From: Phascolomyces articulosus
Lineage: Eukaryota; Mucoromycota; Mucoromycetes; Mucorales; Lichtheimiaceae
Direction: 5' to 3'
NCBI GenBank assembly: GCA_025677815.1
Contig: JAIXMP010000032.1
Span: 186,001-250,000, forward strand
DNA length: 64,000 nucleotides
Of the stretch, positions 22,777-36,220 are shown in pieces (position 1 is the stretch's first letter; each line of letters starts with the position of its first letter). Below the pieces are notes generated by a model, which was given only the letters and a program-made list of their open reading frames with translations, searched no databases and had not been told where the DNA came from. The translations under genes and the position numbers were made by a program.

Positions 22777-25700
22777 TCTATTTGGTTGTTATGATGATTT
22801 TATAGATTGTTGTTGAAAGTGATTGTTGTTGTTATTGTTGTTATTGTTATATATATATATAAAATAAATAAAAGAAGTGTTTATGTGTATATATATATGT
22901 GGCGGAAAGTTTAGAAGAAAAAGAGAGAGAGAGAGAATATATTTATATATATAAAAAAAAATGAAAGAAATAAGAAAGAAAGAAAGAAAGAAAAAAAGTG
23001 GGGATTCCGGTCAAAAAGACCCTTCTATTTATAAAAGGGAGAGAGAGAGTTATGATCAACGTAAAAAAAAAAAAAAAAAAAAAAAAGGGACAAAAAAAGA
23101 ATATATAAAAAAAGTATCATGCATGCGATGAGCATTCTTGGCAGCAAAAAAAAAAAAAAAAAAAAAAAAAACTATTCTTGGGGGGAGGTCACACTAAAAA
23201 ACCTTGGTTGTTCCGAATCGGGGAAAATCTTGATTCCTCATATCCTTTTTGTAGGAGTCGAGACCACATTATATAACAACACATTTTTTTTATTTTATTT
23301 ATTACACACTATCTGGTTTAAAGTTTATAAATAATTATGCTGAACTTGAACAAACTTGTTCATTCTTTTTTTTTGGGGGGGAGGGAGGGTGAAGAGAGTG
23401 CTTTGTTCATCCGTCATAAAATCAATAAAGAGGGGGTGGAGGAGAGAAAAAGAGAAAATTTCATCTAATATATTATATTTATTTATTTCTATCATAAAAA
23501 TATCTTTCAATAAAAAACATAACACTTTTTTAGATTACTCTTTAGTTCGTTCGTTCATTCACGTATATAAAAACTATATACCATTTAGACAAATACTTTA
23601 TACAAAAAAAAGGTCACATCCTTTATACTAAAAAAAAAATGATACTAACCAAACATTCGGAAATGGCGGGAAAACAAAAAGTCTAGACTTTTTGGTGTGA
23701 AAACAGCATTTTCATTCTATTCAAAAAGAAAAAAAGCTTATAATTTCTTTCTTTTTTTCTATGGATATATATATATATATATATATATATTCATTCTCTC
23801 ATTTTTGATATAAATATATATAAATAGATAGTTATTCGTTGGATGATGCAGAGATGAATGGATTGGATATAAAAGTTGTGTAAGCCCCTGTCATCAATCA
23901 TTCAATCATTCAATGTTATATATATAAACAGTCGTGGCTGTTAAAAAAGTAAACCTCCTCCTCTCCCCCCCCTTAGCAACAACTATTAAACAACAAACCT
24001 TCATTCTTAAAAAACTCTCCGTTTTACCTTTTATTTTCACTCATTTCTCTCTTTCTCTCTCCCCCCACCGAAAAGAAAAAAACATGCTCTTCTTTATTAT
24101 TATTATTATTCTATAAAATATAAAAAAAAACCCCCTTTTTTTTGTTCTTTTCTTTATACTCTTCTTCTTCTTCTTCTTGATCAGTTTATAAGATCCATTT
24201 ATATATAATTATTATGGATAGGATAGAATCTCCTTATTCTTGTTCTTCTTATATATTCCCTCTTCCCCCAAATAATAATAATAATTCCTTAATAATAATA
24301 ATAATAATAATTTACCAGCCACTATCGGCCAGAAATAATAAAGATGGCGTCGTCATTTAAACATTTTATATAATGCATCATAATACAACAAGTCTATCTC
24401 TCTCTCTCTCTCTCCCCCCTTCATTTTTATTCTTCACTCTCCCCCCAATATGAATTTATTATTATAATAAATAATAATAAAATAAACACATGACCAAAGC
24501 CAAAACTTTATATGCAAATTCAATGCATCATGGGGGCAACTTATTTTCTTTTTTCTAATATATATATATATATATATAAATTTGACATATAATAATTCTA
24601 ATATCCTATTGACTTTAATGACTACTCATATAAATATTACCTATGATACTTTTTGGTTTAGAGAGAATAATAATAATAATAATAATAAATAATTTATAAT
24701 TAGCTTGTCAAACTTCAAATGATTATTAACCTTGTGAGACAATGGACGTTGTATATATATATACTTCTTTTCTTTCTTTCTTCTTTAACCTTCGCCCCCC
24801 CCAAAAAAAAGACTTTTTTTATTCTCCTTTCATTCTCATATCTCCCCCTCCTTTCAATAACCCCCCAAAAATGTGATAAGGTTCAATAAAATCATTACAT
24901 TTTTTTTAAACTCTTTTTTTTTCTTCTTCTTCTTTTCCACATTTCCCCTCCCCCAAAGAAAAATATAAGATAAGCATGAAGCAAAAAAAAAAGTCTATTT
25001 TTTTTTCATTGCCGATTGACCGGGCGGAAGAAAAAAAAAAGGATCAACAGCTAAACTTTTTTTTTTGTATTACAACATATCCATTTGAAAAAAAGAGGGC
25101 GAAAACCTTAAAACCTTTATTATTGTAGCATTTTTTTATTACAATTCATGGTATATATTATTACAATGGAACGATGAAAAAAGAGAGAAAGAGAGATGAT
25201 GATGATGATGATAATATCCTTTTATAAAAACAACCCTTATCATAGACAACGAAAAAAAAAAGTTATATAACTAAATGGTAAAACCTTTTTCTTTTTATAT
25301 ATATATAAATAACTTGTTGTACCTATTAATAATAATAATAATAATAAAATATTGACAATGAAAATAAAAATATTCCGGGTTATTTTTTAATAAAATCATT
25401 TTATTTGACCGAGTGAGTACAAAATGAAAAATGGAAACGGTAAAAAAAAAGTGGCACTCCATCCTCCCCTCCCCCCAATAAAGTGTGTATGTACAACCGA
25501 CCCTTTTTTTCATTTTATTTGATCTTTTTTATTATTTAAATAATCAATGGACTTTTTTTAATGATAAATGGGAAGAGAGTCTAACAAAAAAAAAAAAAAA
25601 GTTTCATCATTTTTAGATTACTGTCTTTAAAAAGTTTATTTTAACCAAATCCTTTTTAATGATTTATATAAAAAAAAAAGAAAAAAGTAAATGAAAATGT

Positions 25701-26870
25701 TTTTTATGAAAAAAATGATCGACGACCTGAAAATAAAAAAAAAAATCCTCATATCACGCGATTTCGTCTTTTTTTTTTTTCATATTGTATAACAATGAGT
25801 TGTGTAGAATTAAAAAAAAAAGTTGTTCGGGACTCTCTCTTTCTAATAATGTGATTTTTTTAAAAGCTAATCTATACAAAGTAAATATCCATGATTATCT
25901 TTTTTTGGATTATTATTTTTTTTATAATAAGAAAAAACATCTTTGACATAATTAAAAAAGAAAAAACGTTGTTCAATTTATCGCGTGTCAAAAAAAAAAG
26001 CATTCGATTCCATCCATTAGAATGCTTGTTGTTGTTATTAACAGTAGTAGTAGTAGTAGTAGTACAATAAGTATAAATAGAGTAACCACAAGAACTATTT
26101 TTCTATATATCAACTTTATATCTTTTCTATGTAATAATATAAAACACATGCTTCCAATGATTTTTACTGTGACTTTTAAAAAAAAACCTTATGCAACGTT
26201 ACGTCAATAGGATTCCATTGGATATATATATATTTATATCATATTTGTTTTAATATAATAATTCAAGTGAATAGTAATATCATGCGTAAAATCATAAAAA
26301 ACAAAAGATCAATGATAACTTTATTTATATAGAATAGGAAATTGTGTGATAAAAAGACAATTCTCCTTTAATCACAAATAAACTTTTTACAAGGACTTCT
26401 TCTATTGGATATAATTTATCCTTTAAATAATAATAATAAAAACATTCATCATCATCATCATCCTCATCAAAAAAAAATAATAATAATGAGAAATCTCACC
26501 TGTTCCCATGCAGGTACGTTTAAAATCTATTATTATTTGGGGGAGGAAAAAAAAAAGAGAAGGAGGGTTATATCTTATGTAAAAAAAAAGTACTATCCTC
26601 AAGTTTACCCGCCTTTTTTTTTCCTCCTTAAAAAAAAAGCTTTAGTATGTATGTTTTTCTTTCACATCCAAATTACAACTAAAAACATTTTTTACAAAAA
26701 GGAGAAAGGACATTCTTACTATTCTCAATATGAAAAAATGTGGGGTAAAAAAAAAGCGCGCGTGAAATCCATGATTTGAGGCCAAAGCAACATATAAGGA
26801 TTTCTTATAGTGTTTAAAAAAAAACACGCAGGGACCTTTTTTTTGAATATATATCTCCTCTATATATATT

Positions 26871-26906
<36 letters not shown>

Positions 26907-29626
26907 AGGGACCTTATTTTTCTCATATTTAGATAAAAAAAAAAAGGACGCGTCAAAGAGTTATTATAAAACTCGTGTTTAATCTATTAATAAAGGGTTA
27001 CCCTTGATAGAATTTAAATATAAAATATATTTCCGTCGTTTTCTTATTATATATATATTTCTCTCATGAACAAACTCCATTGTTGAATGACTCATTTTGT
27101 AAATGACATTTATGCTAATAGTATATATTGTTTATTTCGGTGTCGTATAGAAAATATAGTAATTAAAGTTATTTTTTATAATATAGTTTTTATTTTTTTA
27201 AGGGGGGGGAATAAAGTGAGCTTTTTATCCCATAAGGAATAATTCAAATAAGTTTATTAAGGTATTGACTAAACCAACTTAAAAAAAATTTGAGGAGAGA
27301 ATATGATGTGATTTAGGGAAAAAAACCCCCCATTTCGCGCGGGCGTTCTCAATAAATGCTTATCCTTAATCATTGTTGTTGTTGTTGTTATTGGGGGAGT
27401 GGGAAAGGGGGGAATATAAAATCCATGGTTAAGATAAACTATTTCAACCTTCCCCCTCTTCTTTTCTTCTTCTAATAGGAAGATAAAAAAAAACGTATCG
27501 TTTTTTACCCAATTTTTCAATTTAAGACCGATTTTTTCTACGTAATTTCGAATCAGGAATTTTTTCTTTTATCTCGATAGTATTCTATTTTATTATGATG
27601 GACTCTATCGAATGAATTCTTATGTATATATTTAATAGTTGACAAAAGAGGAACACGATCAAAATAACCCTTCCTCCACCCCAACCCCCACCTGGCTAAG
27701 GTCGATCATACTTTTTTAACATTTCATAGGGCCAATCAATCCCATTCTATTAACTCAATAAAGTTCAATTATTGACGATAACAAGATATGTCGTAAATAA
27801 TAAAAAAAGAATCGATAATGATAAAAATAGGAACCAAGTTGTGTTGGGGGGAAGGTGAGGGGAGAAGTTAATAATAATTAAAAAAAAGATGTGTTTATTA
27901 AAAAAAAAGAGTGAATAATAATAATATCCGTTGATCCACGCCGCAAGCATATAAACGTAAATAATTATAAAAGTAATGTTTTAAAAAGTGAGATAAAAAA
28001 GTGTCATGTATTTCTCTAAACTATTTCATTGGCATCCGCCCGTTTCAAGTTGCATATACAAGTTAAAAATAATAATAAAGAGAAAGAGAAAGGGGCAGGG
28101 GAGAGGAAAGAATAAGAACAAATATACCTTGCATGAATCAAAAGTGTACATTAAAATATGATTTCCAATAGGTAAAATCGATTTAGAATAACAAACTTTA
28201 TATATATATATATATATAAACTCCTTCTCTCTTTTTCATCATGACGAAGTAGAAGCTAAAGTTCTATATCGATCCCTTCACCCCCTCCAATATATACCTT
28301 AATATTGCATGATGTTTGGGGATATGGCAAAGCCATACACACTACATGTGGAATTGCATAAAGTTTTTTTTTTTAATATTTCTAATCCTTAAAGGTTGGA
28401 TCAACAAGTAATAATAATAAAAAAAAGATGACAGATTTCATTTATAATAAAAATAGGAGAATTAGAGTGTAAAAAGAAACGAATATCACTTTTTGAAAAC
28501 TTCTTGTTTATATCATCATGAATGAATATTAATCATCTAATTCAATTTCATATTGATAATTCAATATGATTGATTAGAAAAGTTTATCATGGTTTGTTTT
28601 TTTTCTTGGTATTGATGAGCATGGGGGTAATTGTTCGATAATAAAAAACATTGTCGATTGAGCGTCGCTACGCCGCCTAGTCACAATCCTACCGTTATTA
28701 TCCAAAATTATGAAATATCACCGAAAAAAAATAAATAACTCATTCATTTCAAAGCACTTTTTTTTAATAATAATTAAGAACGCATTTACATTTTTTTTTT
28801 CGTTTTACCGTCACTCTTTCACTCTCTCTCTCTCGGCTTCATGATTGAATATGGTTAAAGTAGTAAAAAAAAATTGGATGGTTTTCTAATCGTTATTTAA
28901 CTTTTTTTTTTTCTCCTCCTTTTTTTTTTCATACCGATTAAAAAGTTCATTCCCCCCACCACCATCATGTAGGATTGGTTATATATCATGATTGAATATG
29001 AAGATACTATAAAATAAAATGTTTTAATAAAAACCAGTTTCATTTTCTAATTTTTTATTGAATCAGAAAAAAAAAGGTTTTGAAAGCACCTTCCTCTCCC
29101 CTTTGGTTTCTTTTCTTTTTTTTTTCTGTCAACAACAACAAAAGAGTGTATATACATTTTTTTTAAAAAAAATAAAAAGATCATAATGATGATAATGTTA
29201 TAGAAACCCTCATTCTCGTTCATTTCCCCTCCCCCCCCAGCCAAGATAAAGCTAATTACTATAAAGACTAATGTTCCGTTTTTTTTTAAAAAAAAAATCA
29301 CATTATTCGTCATGGAAAAGATAAAAGGTAAAAATATGTGCATAAAATTACCATATTCATACATGAAACCGTCGATCTCTATTTTTGTCTATTTTATACA
29401 TTCTTTTGTCTTTTATTATTATTATTAAGAATGTAGAATCGGAAACAAAAAAGATACATGAAAGAAAATATGTTTTCTAATCCAGAATTAAACTCGTCCT
29501 CATTTCATAACAACTCTTATTATACTTTAGATACATGCACACATACAAAAAAAAAGGTGGGTTTTATACAATAGACAATAACTTTTTTCTTTGATCTGCA
29601 TTGGGGGTGGGAGGGTTTAGAAAGGA
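22777..29626. other. 6.8-kb non-coding region upstream of the WOPR gene
   Basis: No coding signal. It holds poly-A runs of more than 20 nt (about 23063-23085 and 23144-23170), (AT)n tracts (23765-23790, 24558-24580, 28200-28218), a (CT)n run of about 17 units at 26871-26905, ATT/AAT runs, and T8-13/A8-12 palindromes. The proximal part is the promoter of the WOPR regulator. The distal part abuts the 3' end of the GTPase gene at 29627. Confidence 0.5.
23664..23674 (+). promoter_or_regulatory. E2F/DP-like site upstream of the WOPR gene
   Basis: TGGCGGGAAAA matches the E2F consensus (TTTSSCGC family, here GGCGGGAAA). It lies about 890 bp upstream of the WOPR start codon. One match in a long AT-rich region is weak evidence, but GC-rich words are rare here. 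Confidence 0.25.
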
Positions 29627-31942
29627 TCAAGTCTTTGTGTTTATTAATCGTATCACACGCCCTAAACATTTTGATTTTCCTTCCATAAATAAAATTTGAG
29701 CTCCTTGACAAAGATATTTAGGCTCATGCATGAATCGTAAGATACAACGACCTTCATTTCCCGAAGGAATGATACGATGATGTATGGTGTGATTGGAGTG
29801 TTGTGTCGTTGTCGTTGTCGTAGTATGTTCTTTATTATCATTTATATTATCTTCTGCTGTCAAGGAAGAGGAGGATACAGTCGATGAGGATGAGGAAGAT
29901 GTGGTAACGGAAGAAGAAGTATGATTGATTTCATTTTTTGTGGATAAAATGGAAATAACACGTGCTCGCTGTCGAACAGATCCAGAATGAATCATACCAC
30001 AAGTACCTACAGTAACACCTGTTGGATGATATAAAACAATCAAATCGGCTTCAAATTCATAATAACTGGTAGGTTGTTCTGTACCTAACAACACCATACC
30101 ACGTTGTATTCGAAAAGGAGGATGATGATGATGCTGCTTAGTGTTGTTGTTCTCTGTATCATCATGATCATTTAAAGAAGAGGTAAAAGTTGGACGAATC
30201 GCCAAGGTAGCTGCTTGACCGCAATGTACATAATGAGTGGCTACTCGATGTCGATGGATCGATTCCACCGTGACTTTGATAAAAGTACCAGTACTATCAG
30301 GTCCTAAATGATAAGTGCGTCTCATTTCATCCTCATGAATATTGATTCGACCACGACGTAATACTCCACCAATGATAGGTCCAATATCTTTATGCATCAT
30401 CAAAAAAAAATATCTCTTTGTTTAGTAAAATATATATATATATATATATTATCCCATCTTTTATAAATTCAAATAAACTTTTTTTTTTTTTTACCTGATA
30501 ACGAATACACTTCTTCCACTTGAAACTCGACAGGTTCTTCCAAAAGAGCATCATAATGCTTTGTAGGTCTTGGTAAAAAATTAAAAAATCGTTCCAACAA
30601 ATCAATATTGGTTCCTGTGACATTGGATACCAAAAAAATCGGGATTTCAGGTCCACCTCGAGCAACATGGGAAGCACAAGAATCAAAATCATTTTCACTT
30701 CTTACAATGATAGGTACTTTATTCACACCAGGGGCTCTTAACAATTGAACCAATCCATTCAAAGTACGTTTTAATTGATCTCTGGAAGCCACATCCACTT
30801 TGGTCACAATAACAAAGACAGGAATATCCAACATGACAGCCAATGATAAATGTTCACGCGCCATTTCTGATATTCCATTCATATTGGCGGAAAGTACCAA
30901 AGCGGCATAATCCGGGGAATACCCTGTCATACCCGAAATTGTGGTTCGTAAATATTTGGCATGACCACATAAATCCAAAAAGGTAATCACTTTGCTACTC
31001 ATGTCACAGATTTGTTCCCAGGTACTGATATTATGAGTAGATGCATAATTGATTAATTTTCCTTCAGTATCGTAACCAATGATTTCATGGGAAATGGATG
31101 AAGTACGACCGGATTCAATTTCGTGTCGATGACGTGCACAAGATAATCGTGCTCGTCCACGTCCATTGTCTTGAACACCATGGGTAATGTATCCTAATAA
31201 AGTGGATTTACCTTCGCCATGACCTCCCAACATTGCTATCCGAATATCTGTGAATTGTTGTTGTTGATTTGTTAGTCTTTTTCGTATTAATGCTTCAAGG
31301 ACTTTGTGAGATTTCTTGGCTTCTTGTCGTCCTAATTGATCCATCGTCAGTTCTCGGATAATGGATACATCAGCATCCAGTGCGTCCGCCATTTGTCGTA
31401 ATGTATTCATGGATGCTGACATGTCTTCTGCGGATAAACCTGAAAAAAAAAGTTCAATTTTTTTTTTAGTATGATTCTCACTCTCTCACTCTCTCTCTCT
31501 CTTTCTCTCCCTCTACTTATACATTCATATATATACAATACCTACTAAAGTTCCATCATCATCCACACCAAGTTCATACATTGCTTCTCCGTCTCCTTCC
31601 GATAGTCTATTCATATTTTCGTTAGTCAGATATTTTAAATGTATAAAAAAAGAAAAAGCTTCCTCTTCCTCATTATATATATACCTCCATTTCATTTGGG
31701 TTATCAAATGATCTAATCGTTCAATAGAAGGATCCACTAATTTTAACTAAACAAAAAAAAAAAAAAAAGATCATTAGGATCCAATAAACAAAAAATAAAA
31801 AGAAAAAAAAAAGTTAAAAACTCTCAGGAACACTTGCCTTATATTCCACATTACCAGCATCATCAATTTCTGGTGGAAGGGCATCTTTTAACTCTTGCCA
31901 TTGATTCCAAGGTGAAGAAGAATATTGTGTTTCATTGTGCAT
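29627..31942 (-). CDS. GTPBP1: GTPBP1/GTPBP2-like translational GTPase
   Basis: Five exons (31942-31838, 31746-31685, 31606-31542, 31439-30495, 30387-29627) give 645 aa. Order seen: N-terminal YKLKLVDPS region (about 34-60), a conserved EGDGEAMYELGVDDDGTL block, then the G domain with G1 GGHGEGKST (149-157), G3 DLCGH (233-237), G4 TKVD (290-293) and a SNVTG stretch. The C-terminal beta-barrel domains carry GPDSTGTFIKVTVESIHRHR and SVRQRARVISI. This matches animal GTPBP1/2, EF1A-related GTPases linked to ribosome rescue and mRNA decay in the cytosol. Oddities: intron 1 is GC-AG (GCAAGT donor), G1 has GGHGEG, and the C-terminal region contains His-, Ser- and Thr-rich insertions (about residues 465-575) absent from the animal proteins as I recall them. 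Other introns are GT-AG. Confidence 0.88.
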
Positions 31943-34900
31943 GACGGTATATTATTATTATTATTATTATTTTAAAAAAAGAGATAAAGATATTCGTTCG
32001 TTGGTTGTTGTTGTTATTATTATGACTTTGTCTATCAGTAACTGTTGATGTGTTATTATCTCCTTATTTTTTGTTTTTGACATATAAAGTTCTATAGTAT
32101 AGGAGTATATTTGTTCCCAAAAAAAAAAAGAAAAAGAAGTTCTCTCTCAATCACACACACATACACTATTTTTATTTTATAAAGCAGAAAAAAGAAATCG
32201 CACGTTCTCTTTTTGGAATGTGGTCAACATGAGTCAACAACAAAAATCATGCTACCCCACTTTCTTTCTCTTTTACCGCAGCATCGAGATAACAGAAAAT
32301 ACTAGATGTATTTTTTAAAACCATGAAAACTTTGATGATTTTATTGTATGTGTCAAATATTCAAGATAATTTTATCTCTTTGTGATTTCAAAATTTTGGA
32401 TGTCTTGCCAATTCGACAATGTTTTTTTTTTGTAGCTATTGAATACTTTCCAAAGATTAAATCCATCTCTAGGATGATGGATTGATTTACATAGGTTTTT
32501 TTTGTGTATCATTATCTTTAGTCGATAGCCAAGGAAATAGATTTTTATCTGTCCTTTTTATTTTATACTTGCCACGAAATATATCAATCAGATCAATTTT
32601 AAGGAAAGAAAAAGTCATCTATTTTTCCCCTGCATAGTATCCTATATATAGAAGTATAAAAATTATGATGCTTGCATTGCAGGATTAGTTAAAAAAGATA
32701 TATCTAAATGATACTGCGGTACGACTATGTCATGCCTGGAAGAATATAATCCTTAGTTGGAAATTTTAACATTCGTTGCCCTTAAAAGTTTACTTTTATG
32801 TGGATATATCAATTGTAAAAAGAAAGCTCTTAATAATAAACTTTCTATTTTATTAGGAAATTACTTATAAAGTACAACGGACAGTTATCTACAACACCTT
32901 TTTTTTTCGAGTGTGATTTTGATTTATCCACAATAGTTATATACGGGACTATATGTTGAAAAGGTTTCAAATCATTCTTGGAATAGATGAATCCCAACAT
33001 TTCGAAAGAGAAGAAGGGAAATAACGTATTATTATCACACTCTATCGGTAATAAAAGAGCCTATTAAGTTCAATCATACTTGTCTTTTGTATTACTTTGA
33101 CTGGGAATCGAATGGATGATGGTAATAATGACAACACATCAATGCAATTTAAATTGAGATACATATTCTTAAATGCATTATATAAATGTTCAAAATGGCC
33201 TTCAATATAATACCCCCTTTAGGAAGGTAATACTTCAAATCTGAAAGTCAAAGCAATGCAAACAGTAATACATTGAGGAAGGTTTTACAATAGAGTTGGT
33301 CGATATTAGAGCAAATCTTTGATATTACATCTCTATTTGATGATGATGTGTTGTTATGGATTGGATCTTTTTTACCCTTCAAAGTATCCTATAAAGTAAT
33401 GAATAGAATGCGTCCTGTAAGTTAAGCTTTTATTTTTTATTATGACTCAATATGATACTTTGGCAACTGACTTGTATGACTTGGGTCCAGCCCTATCTAG
33501 GGGAGAATGTTACACCGCTGCTTACGCCAAGCCATCTTTTTTTTCCCTGTTAATTTATCAATTTAGATAAAGATGTACTTACCTTTTTTTTTCAAATTCT
33601 TGATAAACATTTTTTTTAAAAAAAAGATACACATATTTTATAGCTACTTCATATAAACGTTTATAACGGTTATTATATGTAGAGGGAAAAAAAATTAATA
33701 TGTAATAATAATAATTTTTCTTACCATTTACAAGAAGTATATTGTTTTAAAGAAGTGTTTTTAGGTTTTATTACCACAAGTTGATTCCATTTTTGTATCT
33801 GGATTGGTTTTCCGCTCAAATTCTCCTCCAACCAACCTCTTTAACAAAAAAAAAAATTAGGAAGCAACATATTGGGTGTAGCTCCCCTCCCCTCATCATT
33901 TTATTTTTTGAGGGTGGGTATATAGTTTCGCTTAAGATCGCTTTCGAGAATAATACTCTTTTTTTTTTGTTGTTTGATTTTTCTCATTTTCGGTGACCTT
34001 TAACAAAATTTACAAGATCATCGATATCAGGATCAAACGACATTTTTTTATATTTATATAAATAAATATGAAAATGATAAATCTTAGTTTAACATACACT
34101 GCTTGATGATTTTTTTTAGAAAAAAAAAAATCCAAGGCCACATTTTATGACTAATAAATTTCTTTATTTTGCTCTTCATCATACCCATTGGTATGTATAT
34201 CACCAAAGCAATTTTTAGTTTATAATGGAACAATTTTAATTTTTAAAATTTACCTATGCAACGTGTCATTGAAGGGTGCCATATCTTCTGTTCTGCTACT
34301 ACTTTTATAGTTATATTTCATCACCAACCATTTTCTATGATGAGATTGGTCAATAGACTCTATCAATCCTTTTGATACTTTTTTTTTTTTGGAAAGCGCA
34401 TGGACCAACAGATTCGATATAGATGTTTTTTAATGATGGTGATGGTGGTAGTCCGTAGTAGTATGAGCAGAAAATAAATATTGGTTCAGGTACCTTTTTT
34501 TTCAAAAAGTTGTTGAAGATGGTATATTTGGTCTATTAGAGGATGATAAAGTTTGTTGCATATTTTCTCTAAAGTTTCTGGATGGTATGAACTCTGTGTA
34601 TTTATAGTTGGATGTAACTAGGGATAGTACTCTTTACATACTTGAAGTCATTACAAAATGTGGAATCTAGAATACAATCCACTTTTAGTTGATGTGAGTT
34701 GTCATAACCATTTTGAACTACTGAGCTACATCAAAAAGAATATGAATTTGTTAAAAACATATCAGCATTGACTTTTCATATTGGGGAAAATAGGCTTTAT
34801 AAACGACTGTAACTAGGCATTAACACGCATAAGCATACCTTTTATTTATATGTGGGAAAATGGGGTTTATTTTAAAAAAAAAATGCTCTATTTCTCACAA

Positions 34901-36220
34901 AAACAAGGAGATCATACTATATATGTATAGCTATAGTAAGAACACATGCTCATGTTCCCAACATTGCATACATGCATTTTTATCAACAATAACAAAAAGA
35001 AACTTGAGTTAACTTTCTATCAGAGATTTCGAAATGTCTTGCATATTTATAAATGAGCCTATATAATTATTCGCTGTTGGTGTACTAAAAACACTAATAA
35101 TAAACCAAGTTAAAATGATAATTATTGTTTCTCGTATTTTTGTTTGGGAAAATGCATTTCCCTGAATTATTTATTGAAATTTTGCACATATGCTACTCAT
35201 CACCATATCTATAATAAACTTTTTTTTTAAAAAAAAAAAAGGTAAAATGAATTTTATTTTCCTAAAAAGTCTTACTGGATATAGAGCATAGAGCGACGAT
35301 CTATCGCTAAAATCTCATAGGAGGAAATAAAAAAGAATAAGCTACTTGGGGGATTTTTATTTGTATATTCAATCGACGTTGTCTCGGCAAATATTTGTAA
35401 ATCGATGATACGCTGGATCGACTAGAGATGTATACTACAATCTGTTACTATAATTGAAAAAAAAAAGGTTTTTATAACAGAATACCACCCACTAAATAGA
35501 TATAATATGACTGATCTTTTACATTACAACAAAAAAAAACATCTAAAATGTACAATATATTTATATATACTAGCATTCATAACATACTACATGGAAAAAA
35601 AGTATATATTTATACTTGAAAGATCGATATTTTGTGAGTCATATAAATTGATAGTATACCCATCATATAACAAGCATATTATCCATTTATTTATTCATGT
35701 AACGTATAGTATAATGATTTATACTTTATCAAAAAAAAAATCCGGCATCGAGATTAAAGTATGACAAATAAAAACCAATGTTTGTTATGGTGAGTAAGCT
35801 GTCCTCCACCCTTCAACTGCTATATTTGTTCATTAGTATATTATGTGCATCTATATTTTTGTATAGTAGAGTACGACATGTTTTATATTTAAAATCAAGA
35901 AAGGATAAGATACTAAGATTTCATTACGGTAAGAAAAGTAAAGGATGATAGATCGGTGAATCACTTTTTCAAGTACACGTGCAAAAATTGGTTACTGTCA
36001 GTTACCGCCGTCGCCAGTTTATTTCACATTTTGTTTGTTTGAATATTGTACTTGGTTATAAGTTACAGAATATTTTCCATGGATCATCTTTTCTTCGTCA
36101 GTATTTCATATCATCTTATTATATTTAAGATTACGTCTTTCTTTTTGATTCTTGATTACTTTTTATATACCAACTTGTATATATATTTTTTTTGAATTAT
36201 ATAATCCAATATTCACTACA
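31943..36220. other. 4.3-kb intergenic region
   Basis: Divergent promoter space between the GTPase (minus) and the subtilisin (plus). An open, protein-like stretch around 32700-33000 (starting DTAVRLCHAWKNIILSW) is broken by stops, and a GC-richer patch at 33470-33530 also looks like decayed coding DNA. Neither is recognisable. T/A palindromes occur at 33610-33625 and 35220-35240. No RNA gene seen. Confidence 0.45.

Noticed and set aside
23119..23334. 71-codon frame beginning after a poly-A run
   Set aside because: Poly-Lys from a 27-base A-run; no protein-like pattern.
31747..31837. Alternative GT donor (GTGTTC) for intron 1 of the GTPBP1-like gene
   Set aside because: It shifts the frame and soon gives a stop; the GC donor restores the conserved YKLKLVDPS.
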